7,401 nucleotides of DNA from Pseudomonas sp. (GTDB lineage Bacteria; Pseudomonadota; Gammaproteobacteria; Pseudomonadales; Pseudomonadaceae): NCBI GenBank assembly GCA_029239415.1, contig JAQZAY010000184.1:1-7401 (forward strand), read 5' to 3'. The position numbers and the translations under genes are program-made. Below, in pieces: positions 1 to 5,824 of the stretch (within the stretch, counting starts at the first letter, position 1; every line of letters starts with the position of its first letter). The notes beneath the pieces were generated by a model. It saw only the letters and a program-made list of their open reading frames with translations. It made no database searches and had not been told where the DNA came from.

Positions 1-1
1 G

Positions 2-1141
2 CAATGCCGGCGCTTCGGGCCGTTCGGGGCGGGGCTGCTGATCGTCCAGGGCACCAGCTTCAACTTCGTCGGGCCACTGATCGCGGGCGGTGCGCTGATG
101 GTCAAGCAAGGCACGCCGGTTGAAGGCGTGATGGCGGCGATCTTCGGCGTGGTGATCGCCGGGTCCTTCGTCGAGATGGGCGTGTCGCGCATCCTGCCGT
201 TCATCAAGCGGCTGATCACGCCGCTGGTCACCGGCATCGTGGTGCTGATGATCGGGCTGACCCTGATCAAGGTAGGGCTGATCAGCATGGGCGGTGGTTT
301 CACGGCCATGGGCAATGGCACCTTCGCCAATGGCGACAACCTGCTGCTGTCGGGCGTGGTGCTGGCGATCATCGTGGCGCTCAACCGCGTGCCGGTGGTG
401 TGGATGCGAAGTTGCGCCATCGTCATCGCCCTGGCGGTAGGCTATGCCCTGGCCGGCTACATGGGCCGGCTGGACTTCACCGGCATGCACGAGGCGGCGC
501 TGTTCCAGGTGCCGGTGCCGCTGCATTTCGGCCTGAGCTTCTCGTGGGCGCTGTTCATCCCGATGCTGGTGATCTACCTGGTGACTTCGCTCGAGGCCAT
601 CGGCGACGTCACCGCCACCAGCAAGGTGTCGCGACAGCCGGTCGAGGGGCCGGTGTGGATGCAGCGGATCAAGGGCGGGGTGCTGGTCAACGGCGCCAAC
701 TCGTTGCTGGCGGGGCTGTTCAACACCTTCCCCAGCTCGATCTTTGCCCAGAACAATGGCGTGATCCAGCTGACGGGCATCGCCAGCCGCCACATCGGTA
801 TCTGGATCGCGGCCATGCTGGTGCTGCTGGGCCTGTTCCCGAGCGTCGCCGGGGTGATCCAGGCAGTACCGGAGCCGGTGCTGGGCGGTGCGGCCATGGT
901 GATGTTCGGCGCGGTCGCAGCTTCGGGTATCAATATCCTGGCGAGCACTCGCCTGGACCGCCGCGCCCTGCTGATCATCGCCGTGTCGCTGGCGCTGGGC
1001 CTGGGCGTGGCGCAGGTGCCGGAGTTCCTGGCGCACATGCCGGCGGCACTGCGCAATGTGCTGGAGTCGGGCGTGGCCACGGGGGGCATCTGTGCGCTGG
1101 TGCTGAACTGGTTCCTGCCGGAGAGCAAGGACCACGCCTGA
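2..1141 (+). CDS. xanP: XanP-like xanthine/purine permease (NCS2 family), 5' end missing
   Basis: Inner-membrane nucleobase:proton symporter that probably imports xanthine or a related purine. The reading frame is open from base 2, so 379 residues are visible. E. coli XanP has about 463, so roughly the first 80 residues (TM1-2) lie outside. Near the visible start is the TM3-type segment IQGTSFNF-like 'VQGTSFNFVGPLI'. Glu of 'TSLEAIGDVTATS' (codon 593-595) matches the conserved TM8 glutamate. 'QNNGVIQLTG' (from 749) is the NCS2 signature Q-N-x-G-x4-T. Further blocks recalled from XanP are 'KGGVLVNG', 'NTFPSSIFAQNNG', 'PEPVLGGAAMVMFG' and the C-terminal glycine-rich helix. Many hydrophobic helices are visible. 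The family is certain. The substrate (xanthine, uric acid or another purine) is inferred from overall resemblance to XanP rather than to uracil carriers. A strong terminator follows directly, so it ends its transcript. Confidence 0.9.
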   Translation, partial: QCRRFGPFGAGLLIVQGTSFNFVGPLIAGGALMVKQGTPVEGVMAAIFGVVIAGSFVEMGVSRILPFIKRLITPLVTGIVVLMIGLTLIKVGLISMGGGFTAMGNGTFANGDNLLLSGVVLAIIVALNRVPVVWMRSCAIVIALAVGYALAGYMGRLDFTGMHEAALFQVPVPLHFGLSFSWALFIPMLVIYLVTSLEAIGDVTATSKVSRQPVEGPVWMQRIKGGVLVNGANSLLAGLFNTFPSSIFAQNNGVIQLTGIASRHIGIWIAAMLVLLGLFPSVAGVIQAVPEPVLGGAAMVMFGAVAASGINILASTRLDRRALLIIAVSLALGLGVAQVPEFLAHMPAALRNVLESGVATGGICALVLNWFLPESKDHA

Positions 1142-1161
1142 TCCCTGCCCTGCCAGGACAC

Positions 1162-1190
1162 AAGCCCGCGCCCACAGGTGCGGGCTTTTT
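1162..1190 (+). terminator. Rho-independent terminator after the purine permease gene
   Basis: An 11-bp stem, 1162-1172 paired with 1177-1187 (AAGCCCGCGCC / GGTGCGGGCTT, one G-U pair), encloses a CACA tetraloop and runs into a T tract at 1186-1190. It starts 20 bases after the permease stop and ends 38 bases before tusD, so it separates the two transcripts. A TATCAT -10-like hexamer at 1195-1200 follows it directly and could start the tus transcript, but no convincing -35 is visible. Confidence 0.9.
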
Positions 1191-1228
1191 GCTTTATCAT
1201 GGCGAAAGATTTGCTGACAGAGCCTTGC

Positions 1229-1621
1229 ATGAAATTCGCGATCGCGGTTTTTTCCCCGGCCCACGCGCCCTCCTCCCGCCGCGCCCTGCGTTTTGCCCAG
1301 GCGGCGCTGGCCGGTGGGCACGAGATCGTCCGGCTGTTTTTCTACCAGGATGGGGTGCACAGCGCCTCGGCCAACGTGGTGGCGCCGCAGGATGAGACGG
1401 ACATCGCCGCCCAGTGGCGCGTCTTCGTGAGCGAGCAGCAGCTCGATGCCGTGGCGTGCATCGCCGCGGCCTTGCGTCGCGGGGTGCTCGACGATGAAGA
1501 AGCCAACCGCTACCAGCGACCAGCGGCCAACCTGCCGGCACCCTGGGAACTGAGCGGCCTGGGTCAATTGCACGAGGCGGCGCAGCTTGCCGATCGCCTG
1601 GTCTGCTTTGGAGGCGATTGA
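1229..1621 (+). CDS. tusD: Sulfurtransferase TusD (tRNA 2-thiouridine sulfur relay)
   Basis: Catalytic subunit of the cytoplasmic TusBCD complex. It takes persulfide sulfur from TusA and passes it to TusE for mnm5s2U34 synthesis on Lys, Glu and Gln tRNAs. The 130-residue product compares with about 128 in E. coli. It opens with the DsrE-fold strand MKFAIAVFSP, followed by 'FFYQDGVHSA'. Cys77 in 'AVACIAAALRRGV' aligns with the E. coli sulfur-carrying Cys78. An in-frame ATG at 1200 and GTG at 1178 lie upstream, but the first overlaps the terminator tail and the second lies inside the stem, and the family N-terminus starts at MKFAI, so 1229 is chosen. No strong Shine-Dalgarno sequence is seen. 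It is first in a five-gene cluster, with tusC starting one base after its stop. Confidence 0.95.
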   Translation: MKFAIAVFSPAHAPSSRRALRFAQAALAGGHEIVRLFFYQDGVHSASANVVAPQDETDIAAQWRVFVSEQQLDAVACIAAALRRGVLDDEEANRYQRPAANLPAPWELSGLGQLHEAAQLADRLVCFGGD

Positions 1622-1622
1622 A

Positions 1623-1982
1623 ATGGCCAAGTCGATGTTGATCATCAGCCGCCAGTCGCCCTGGAGTGGCCCATCGGCACGCGAGGCGCTGGATATCGCC
1701 CTGGCGGGCGGTGCGTTCGACCTGCCGCTGGGCATGCTGTTTCTCGATGACGGTGTGTTCCAGCTGAGCGGTGGCCAAGCGCCTGCCCAGCTCCAGCAGA
1801 AAAACCTGTCTGCCAACCTGCAGGCCTTGCCCATGTTCGGTGTCGAGGAGCTGTACGCGTGCGCCCGGAGCCTGGCCGAGCGTGGCCTTGAGCCCGGCGC
1901 GCTGGACCTGCCGGTGCAGGTACTGGACAACGCAGCGCTGGCCGACCTGATAGCCCGATTCGACCAGGTGGTAACCCTCTGA
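1623..1982 (+). CDS. tusC: Sulfur relay protein TusC
   Basis: DsrE/DsrF-fold subunit of the TusBCD heterohexamer. It has a structural role, because the relay cysteine sits in TusD. The product has 119 residues, the same as E. coli TusC. Typical features are the first strand 'KSMLIISRQSPW', the helix 'SAREALDIALAGGAFD', the strand 'LPLGMLFLDDGVFQL' at 34-48 and 'MFGVEELYACARSLAERGL' at 81-99. A start 12 codons upstream would reach into tusD and lacks family similarity. The chosen ATG is one base after the tusD stop and its last base of TGA is the A of the tusB ATG (TGATG), so translation is probably coupled in both directions along the operon. Confidence 0.94.
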   Translation: MAKSMLIISRQSPWSGPSAREALDIALAGGAFDLPLGMLFLDDGVFQLSGGQAPAQLQQKNLSANLQALPMFGVEELYACARSLAERGLEPGALDLPVQVLDNAALADLIARFDQVVTL

Positions 1983-2278
1983 TGACGACCTTGCATGTCA
2001 TTGCCCATTCGCCTTTTGGCGACAACCGCCTGGACAGCTGCCTGCGCTTGCTGGGGCCTGGAGACGCGCTGCTGCTGTGCGGCGACGCGGTCTATGCCCT
2101 GCAACCTGGCAGTGCGCCGGAGCAGGCCTTGCAGGCAGCGGCCCTGGGTCCACGGCTATTGGCCCTCGACGAGGACCTCCAGGCCCGCGCCATCAGCGGT
2201 ACACTCGCCAGGCCCGTCGACTACGCGGCCTTCGTCGAGCTGTCGCTTCACCATGACAAGGTCAACACCTGGCTATGA
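1982..2278 (+). CDS. tusB: Sulfur relay protein TusB (DsrH family)
   Basis: Small third subunit of the TusBCD sulfur-transfer complex in the cytoplasm. The product has 98 residues against 95 in E. coli. Its pattern follows the family: an N-terminal 'LHVIAHSPF', 'LDSCLRLLGPGDALLLCGDAVYAL' at 17-40, 'LLALDEDLQARAISG' at 59-73 and the C-terminal 'VDYAAFVELSLHHDKVNTWL' with the family's near-terminal Trp. The start shares one base with the tusC stop, and the last four bases form ATGA with the tusE start. Confidence 0.94.
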   Translation: MTTLHVIAHSPFGDNRLDSCLRLLGPGDALLLCGDAVYALQPGSAPEQALQAAALGPRLLALDEDLQARAISGTLARPVDYAAFVELSLHHDKVNTWL

Positions 2279-2610
2279 GCACTTTGATTGTCGGCGATCG
2301 GCAGATCGCCCTGGACAAGGACGGCTTCCTGGTCGACCTGCAAGACTGGTCTCGTGAAGTGGCCGAGGCCTTGGCCGGGCGCGAACAGATCGCCCTGACC
2401 CCGGATCACTGGGACATCCTCGAGCTGCTGCGCCAGTTCTACGCGGAGTTCCAGCTGTCGCCGGCCACCCGCCCGTTGATCAAGTACACCGCGCTCAAGC
2501 TGGGCGTGGAGAAGGGCAACAGCCCGCACCTCAACCGCCTGTTCAATGGCACTCCCGCCAAACTTGCCGCCAAGCTGGCGGGCCTGCCGAAGCCGACCAA
2601 TTGCATATGA
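2275..2610 (+). CDS. tusE: Sulfur carrier protein TusE (DsrC family)
   Basis: TusE accepts persulfide sulfur from TusD on its C-terminal cysteine and hands it to the thiouridylase MnmA. The product has 111 residues (E. coli 109). Matching blocks are 'DGFLVDLQDWS' at 16-26, 'LTPDHWDILELLRQFYAEF' at 41-59, 'SPATRPLIK' and 'EKGNSPHLNRLFNGTPAK'. The mobile tail ends LPKPTNCI, putting the functional cysteine at residue 110, second from the end as in TusE and DsrC. The gene overlaps tusB by ATGA at 2275-2278 and ybiB by ATGA at 2607-2610. It could be called DsrC by family name, but linkage to tusBCD and the absence of dissimilatory sulfite genes favour TusE. Confidence 0.96.
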   Translation: MSTLIVGDRQIALDKDGFLVDLQDWSREVAEALAGREQIALTPDHWDILELLRQFYAEFQLSPATRPLIKYTALKLGVEKGNSPHLNRLFNGTPAKLAAKLAGLPKPTNCI

Positions 2611-3605
2611 ACGACCCTCGCCCGCTGACCCTGGAAACCCCGGCCGAACACCCCTTCGCCGAATTCGTGCGCATCCTCGGCAAAGGCAAGCGCGGCGCGC
2701 GCGGCCTGGACCGCGAAGAAGCCCGCGCCGCCATGACGCTGCTGCTCGAAGGCAAGGTCGAAGACACCCAGCTGGGCGCCTTCCTCATGCTGTTGCGGCA
2801 CAAGGAGGAAAGCGCCGAGGAGCTGGCGGGCTTCACCGAGGCCCTGCGCGCGCACCTGCACGCCCCTGCCCTCGCCGTGGACCTGGACTGGCCGACCTAC
2901 GCCGGCAAAAGGCGCCACTTGCCCTGGTACCTGCTGGCGGCCAAGTGCCTGGCGGCCAACGGCGTGCGCATCCTCATGCACGGCGGCGGTGCGCATACCG
3001 CCGGGCGGCTGTACAGCGAGCAGTTGCTGGCGCTGCTCGAGATCCCCCTGTGCCGCGACTGGCAGGCGGTGGCCGAGGCCCTCGATGACCAGCACCTGGC
3101 CTTTTTCCCGCTGCAAGACTGGGCGCCCCAGCTGCAACGCATGATCGACCTGCGCAACACCCTCGGCCTGCGCTCGCCGATCCATTCGCTGGCCCGCGTG
3201 CTCAATCCGCTGTCGGCCCGTTGCGGCCTGCAAAGCATCTTCCATCCGGGCTACCAGGCCGTGCACCGGGAGGCCAGCCGCCTGCTGGGCGACCGCGCGA
3301 TCGTGGTCAAGGGTGATGGCGGCGAGATCGAGATCAATCCCGATGTGGCCAGCCACCTCTACGGCACCGCCGAGGGCGAGGCCTGGGACGAGGAATGGCC
3401 TGCCATGAGCGCCCAGCGCCATGTCAAGCCGGCGACCCTACAGCCTGAGCACTTGCTGGCGGTGTGGCGTGGCGAGGCCGAGGACAGCTATGGCGAATCG
3501 GCGATAGTCGCCACCATGGCCCTGGCCCTGCGTGGCCTGGGGCAGGATCGCGACGAGGCACTTGCCAGCGCTGGCCGCTACTGGAATGCGCGCAACGCCG
3601 GCTGA
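2607..3605 (+). CDS. ybiB: YbiB-like TrpD2-family nucleic-acid-binding protein (TrpD homologue)
   Basis: A 332-residue member of the glycosyltransferase family 3 / TrpD2 group. The E. coli YbiB relative binds DNA and RNA without sequence specificity and is not known to act in tryptophan synthesis. The N-terminal helical TrpD-like domain covers about residues 15-82 ('ILGKGKRGARGLDREEARAAMTLL' region). The catalytic-like domain carries 'YAGKRRHLPWY' at 98-108, 'MHGGGAHTAGR' at 124-134, 'RNTLGLRSPIHSLARVLNPL' at 173-192 and 'VVKGDGGEIEI' at 223-233. The PRPP-binding GTGGDG loop of true TrpD is replaced by the region around YAGKRRHLPW, which argues against anthranilate phosphoribosyl transfer. 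A TTG at 2601 is in frame, but the ATG at 2607 forms the ATGA overlap with tusE and is preferred. The sequence supports coupling to the tus genes; a role in tRNA thiolation is only a guess. Confidence 0.88.
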   Translation: MNDPRPLTLETPAEHPFAEFVRILGKGKRGARGLDREEARAAMTLLLEGKVEDTQLGAFLMLLRHKEESAEELAGFTEALRAHLHAPALAVDLDWPTYAGKRRHLPWYLLAAKCLAANGVRILMHGGGAHTAGRLYSEQLLALLEIPLCRDWQAVAEALDDQHLAFFPLQDWAPQLQRMIDLRNTLGLRSPIHSLARVLNPLSARCGLQSIFHPGYQAVHREASRLLGDRAIVVKGDGGEIEINPDVASHLYGTAEGEAWDEEWPAMSAQRHVKPATLQPEHLLAVWRGEAEDSYGESAIVATMALALRGLGQDRDEALASAGRYWNARNAG

Positions 3606-3698
3606 ATCATCGAACCAGTCGATCATTACCCGGCAGTCTTTGCGCTGGTTGCTCGAACGATTGACCGTAGACTGGGCTCCAACGAGCATCACCCCTCC

Positions 3699-3704
3699 AA
3701 GGAG
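3699..3704 (+). promoter_or_regulatory. Strong Shine-Dalgarno for the hydroquinone reductase
   Basis: AAGGAG lies 6 bases before the ATG at 3711 and fixes that start. The 105-base gap after ybiB also holds a TAGACT hexamer at 3668-3673, a sequence similar to a sigma-70 -10 box. The nearby TTGCTC (3649-3654) is too close to serve as its -35, so a promoter is possible but not established. Confidence 0.8.
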
Positions 3705-3710
3705 CTCAGC

Positions 3711-4679
3711 ATGGGCCTTTTGATCGATGGCCGCTGGCATGACCAGTGGTACGAGAACAGCAAGGACGGCGCTTTCCAGCGCGAAAACGCGCAACGCCGC
3801 AACCCGCTCCCTGGCGCCGAAGCCGGGCGCTATCACCTCTATGTGTCGCTGGCCTGCCCCTGGGCCCATCGCACCCTGATCCTGCGCGCCCTGAAGGGGC
3901 TCGATGCGTTGATCGATGTCTCGGTGGTCAGCTGGCTGATGGGCGAGAACGGCTGGACATTCGACCAGAGCCAAGGCTCGAGCGGCGATGCCCTCGACGG
4001 CCTTACCTACCTGCACCAGCGCTACACCCTGGACGACCCGCACTACACCGGCCGGGTCACGGTCCCGGTACTGTGGGACAAGCATGAGAAACGCATCGTC
4101 AACAACGAGTCGGCCGAGATCATCCGTATCTTCAACAGCGCGTTCGACGGGCTGACCGGCAATCGCCTGGACCTCTACCCTGAGCCGCTGCGCCCGGTGA
4201 TCGACGCGCTCAACGAGCGCATCTACCCTGCTGTCAACAACGGCGTCTACCGCGCGGGCTTCGCCACCACGCAACACGCTTATGAGGAAGCGTTCGACGA
4301 GATATTCGGCGAACTCGATCACCTGGAAGCGTTGCTAGGCCGCCAGCGCTACCTGGCGGGCGAATACCTGACCGAGGCCGACGTGCGCCTGTTCACCACC
4401 CTCGTGCGCTTCGATGCCGTGTACTTCGGGCACTTCAAGTGCAACCTGCGGCGCATCGCCGACTACCCGAACCTCTCCAACTGGCTGCGCGAGCTGTACC
4501 AGTGGCCGGGCATCGCCGAGACGGTGAACATGGAACATATCCAGAAGCACTACTACATGAGCCACAAGACCATCAATCCCAATGGCATCGTGCCCAAGGG
4601 ACCTGCGCAGGACTTCAATGCGCCGCATGACCGGCAGCGCCTCGAAGGCCGGGATATCTGGCACAAGACTGGAATCTGA
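3711..4679 (+). CDS. yqjG: Glutathionyl-hydroquinone reductase (Xi-class GST, YqjG/PcpF type)
   Basis: Cytoplasmic enzyme that reduces S-glutathionyl-hydroquinones to hydroquinones with glutathione through a catalytic cysteine. It is usually linked to clean-up of quinone adducts. The 322 residues compare with 328 in E. coli YqjG. The N-terminus MGLLIDGRWHDQWY is family-typical. The thioredoxin-like domain holds the active-site motif CPWA at 49-52 in 'YVSLACPWAHRTL', the cis-proline motif VPVL at 118-121 and the glutathione-contacting NNES at 131-134. The helical C-terminal domain runs from about 160 to 290 ('YLAGEYLTEADVRLFTTLVRFD'), with the family-specific tail 'MEHIQKHYYMSHKTINPNGIVP'. All expected motifs are intact. 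It appears to be a single-gene unit downstream of the tus cluster and convergent with the next gene. Confidence 0.95.
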   Translation: MGLLIDGRWHDQWYENSKDGAFQRENAQRRNPLPGAEAGRYHLYVSLACPWAHRTLILRALKGLDALIDVSVVSWLMGENGWTFDQSQGSSGDALDGLTYLHQRYTLDDPHYTGRVTVPVLWDKHEKRIVNNESAEIIRIFNSAFDGLTGNRLDLYPEPLRPVIDALNERIYPAVNNGVYRAGFATTQHAYEEAFDEIFGELDHLEALLGRQRYLAGEYLTEADVRLFTTLVRFDAVYFGHFKCNLRRIADYPNLSNWLRELYQWPGIAETVNMEHIQKHYYMSHKTINPNGIVPKGPAQDFNAPHDRQRLEGRDIWHKTGI

Positions 4680-4697
4680 GGATAGAGGGCAGGACAG

Positions 4698-4724
4698 CCA
4701 GGCTGGAAGCGAAAGCCAGCCTGG
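4698..4724. terminator. Perfect hairpin between convergent genes, possible bidirectional terminator
   Basis: A 9-bp perfect inverted repeat CCAGGCTGG (4698-4706) / CCAGCCTGG (4716-4724) has a 9-base loop and lies between the stop codons of the plus-strand hydroquinone reductase (4679) and the minus-strand PLDc_N gene (4777). The position suits a shared terminator. No T tract follows on either strand, so it may instead protect 3' ends or act with Rho. Confidence 0.4.
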
Positions 4725-4776
4725 GAATCGGGAGGATGCTCTCACGCGCCCGGAGCAGGACGCCATCCCGGCAGAA

Positions 4777-4989
4777 TCATTTCTCCTCCATCACCACCTT
4801 GCCCTTCACCGCCTTCGGCCCACCGATGGCCCAGGCAATCAGACCGACGATCGGGACCCAGACGACGAAGATGATCCAGAGCATCTTGCGCTCTGCCCTG
4901 CGTTCACTGCCGATGATGTGCCAGATGGCCCAGATTTCCAGCAGGATCAGCACTGCGGCCAGGATGATCCACATCGTTCCGATTTCCAT
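4777..4989 (-). CDS. Small PLDc_N-type inner-membrane protein
   Basis: A 70-residue protein with two hydrophobic helices, about residues 5-24 (MWIILAAVLILLEIWAIW) and 37-54 (LWIIFVVWVPIVGLIAWAIG). They are joined by a charged loop SERRAERK, and the tail is basic (GPKAVKGKVVMEEK). The layout of helix, R/K loop, 'kmlWi...vP..G...w' and short tail fits the phospholipase D N-terminal domain family (PLDc_N), which often occurs alone as a small membrane protein. No phospholipase HKD motif is present, so no enzyme activity is expected. The frame is open further upstream, but the AGGAG at 5001-4997 is 7 bases from this ATG, against one base from the ATG two codons earlier. It lies 86 bases downstream of the next minus-strand gene and could share its transcript. 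Function unknown. Confidence 0.8.
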   Translation of the reverse strand: MEIGTMWIILAAVLILLEIWAIWHIIGSERRAERKMLWIIFVVWVPIVGLIAWAIGGPKAVKGKVVMEEK

Positions 4990-4996
4990 GAGCATT

Positions 4997-5001
4997 CTCC
5001 T
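4997..5001 (-). promoter_or_regulatory. Shine-Dalgarno deciding the PLDc_N start
   Basis: AGGAG on the minus strand sits 7 bases before the ATG at 4989 and only one base before the alternative ATG at 4995. It therefore favours the 70-residue product over the 72-residue one and over any far-upstream start. Confidence 0.7.
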
Positions 5002-5075
5002 GTCAGTATGTAACTGCATTGAGTGCTCAGGAGCGGCAAGGGTTCCGTTGAGTCGCCTCGCCTGGGCCAGGTCGC

Positions 5076-5552
5076 CTATCGCGCCTTGATCTGGGCCAGG
5101 GCCGCCCTGAGCTCGGCGGCGCTGTCGTACTGCTGTTGGGAAACCAGTACGCCTTGTTGCAATTGTAGCCACAGGACCTTGGCTTCGCTGCCTGGATATT
5201 GGCTGGCCACCCGGCCCTCGCGATCGAGCATCACGCGGTAGCTGTAGTCGCGCATCGCCGGGATCGCGAACAGCTTGCTGATCAGCGCCGGCATGCGCTG
5301 GATGTCGGCGACGAACACCGCGTCCCGCGCCTCCAGGTAGCCCGCGGGCTGGTCCTGCAAGGCCGCCTTGACCAGCTTGGCGCCGTCCATGTCACGTGCG
5401 ACCAGCAGCACGCGGGTGTCCGGGGCCAGGGTGTAGGCCTGGTCATGCTGGTCGAGCAAGGTCCAGGGGGCCAGCTGCTCGCCTGGCTCGATGGCATGGG
5501 CCAGGAGGGGGAGCATACTGAAGAGCAGGACGGCAGCGTACTTTCTGGGCAT
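5076..5552 (-). CDS. Secreted thioredoxin-fold-like protein without cysteines (YtfJ-like layout)
   Basis: A 158-residue protein, probably periplasmic. MPRKYAAVLLFSMLPLLAHA is a standard signal peptide with cleavage predicted after Ala20 (AHA|IEPG). The mature part resembles a degenerate peroxiredoxin/thioredoxin fold: 'PWTLLDQHDQAYTL' at 29-42, strand 'TRVLLVARDM' at 46-55, 'AVFVADIQRMP' at 78-88, and the C-terminal 'YRVMLDREGRVASQYPG' plus 'VLWLQLQQGVLVSQQQYDSAAELRAAL', which resembles the end of YtfJ. There is no cysteine anywhere, so no thiol redox chemistry is possible. Homologues may be annotated as FAD/FMN dehydrogenases, but no nucleotide-binding motif is visible. A TAAGAT -10-like hexamer lies on the minus strand at 5602-5597, and the start lacks a clear Shine-Dalgarno. 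Real gene with good confidence; role unknown. Confidence 0.8.
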   Translation of the reverse strand: MPRKYAAVLLFSMLPLLAHAIEPGEQLAPWTLLDQHDQAYTLAPDTRVLLVARDMDGAKLVKAALQDQPAGYLEARDAVFVADIQRMPALISKLFAIPAMRDYSYRVMLDREGRVASQYPGSEAKVLWLQLQQGVLVSQQQYDSAAELRAALAQIKAR

Positions 5553-5673
5553 GTGTGTTTGACCGTTGGCAAGGGATGAGCTTCGAGCGGGTGCCTATCT
5601 TAACGGCGCGCTGGCCCGAGGGGGAAACAACTTGGTCCGACACACATCATGTCGCTTATCGTCTGATATCTGA

Positions 5674-5703
5674 TTGATAATTATTTTGACGCCAGTCTAT
5701 CCT
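5674..5703 (+). promoter_or_regulatory. Possible sigma-70-like promoter for the csg genes
   Basis: TTGATA at 5674-5679 and TATCCT at 5698-5703 are separated by 18 bases, which would start RNA near 5710 and give csgE a leader of about 115 bases. The boxes are imperfect and were picked by eye; the AT-rich context makes chance matches likely. Confidence 0.35.
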
Positions 5704-5724
5704 GCATCAAATAGGTGAGAGATA

Positions 5725-5736
5725 TTTGACGTCAAA
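5725..5736. promoter_or_regulatory. Perfect 12-bp palindrome, candidate operator
   Basis: TTTGACGTCAAA is its own reverse complement. Half of it, TTTGACG, also occurs at 5685-5691, 40 bases (about four helical turns) upstream in the same orientation. This could be a dimer-binding operator with an auxiliary half-site upstream of csgE. The cognate regulator is unknown. Confidence 0.45.
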
Positions 5737-5824
5737 AACTAATTCAATAAATAAAAACATTAATAGTGGCGCAATGCCACTTAATAAAATAAGCTACCCC
5801 CATATATCAGCAGTGCAACTAACC

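Larger units (their letters stand above)
5640..5824 (+). promoter_or_regulatory. AT-rich control region upstream of csgE
   Basis: Between the divergent thioredoxin-like gene and csgE the base composition shifts sharply to A/T. This stretch holds alternating TATC/GATA motifs at 5657-5660, 5665-5668, 5667-5670 and 5676-5679, the perfect palindrome at 5725-5736, and an imperfect one at 5765-5781. A sequence one mismatch from the reverse IHF consensus (YAANNNNTTGATW) lies at 5667-5679. AT-rich, silencer-bound promoters (MvaT/H-NS type) are common for surface-structure genes, so regulated expression is likely. The specific factors are inference. Confidence 0.6.

Noticed and set aside
400..1395. 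331-codon plus-strand frame overlapping the permease and tusD
   Set aside because: Arg/Gly/Ala/Pro-rich translation; it crosses a strong terminator and two better-supported genes in other frames.
2439..3422. 327-codon open frame on the minus strand opposite tusE and ybiB
   Set aside because: Low-complexity, Gln/His/Ala/Arg-rich translation typical of the antisense of GC-rich genes. The plus strand carries well-recognised TusE and YbiB across the same bases.
2607..3605. Calling ybiB a true trpD (anthranilate phosphoribosyltransferase)
   Set aside because: The PRPP-binding GTGGDG loop is missing and the neighbours are tRNA-thiolation genes, not tryptophan genes.
3605..3627. Imperfect inverted repeat AATCATCGA / TCGATCATT right after ybiB
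   Set aside because: One mismatch, an AU-rich stem and no T tract make it too weak to call a terminator by eye; an energy calculation would be needed.
3438..4322. 294-codon minus-strand open frame opposite the hydroquinone reductase
   Set aside because: It spans the end of ybiB, the intergenic gap and half of a clearly conserved enzyme gene, and shows no recognisable domain.
5061..5071. Palindrome CCTGGGCCAGG just past the stop of the minus-strand secreted protein gene
   Set aside because: Loop too short to form a useful hairpin and no T tract; likely chance in GC-rich DNA.
4990..5172. N-terminal extension of the PLDc_N protein by 61 residues
   Set aside because: The extension runs into the end of the neighbouring gene, is Arg/Gly-rich without family similarity, and a well-placed AGGAG supports the short form.
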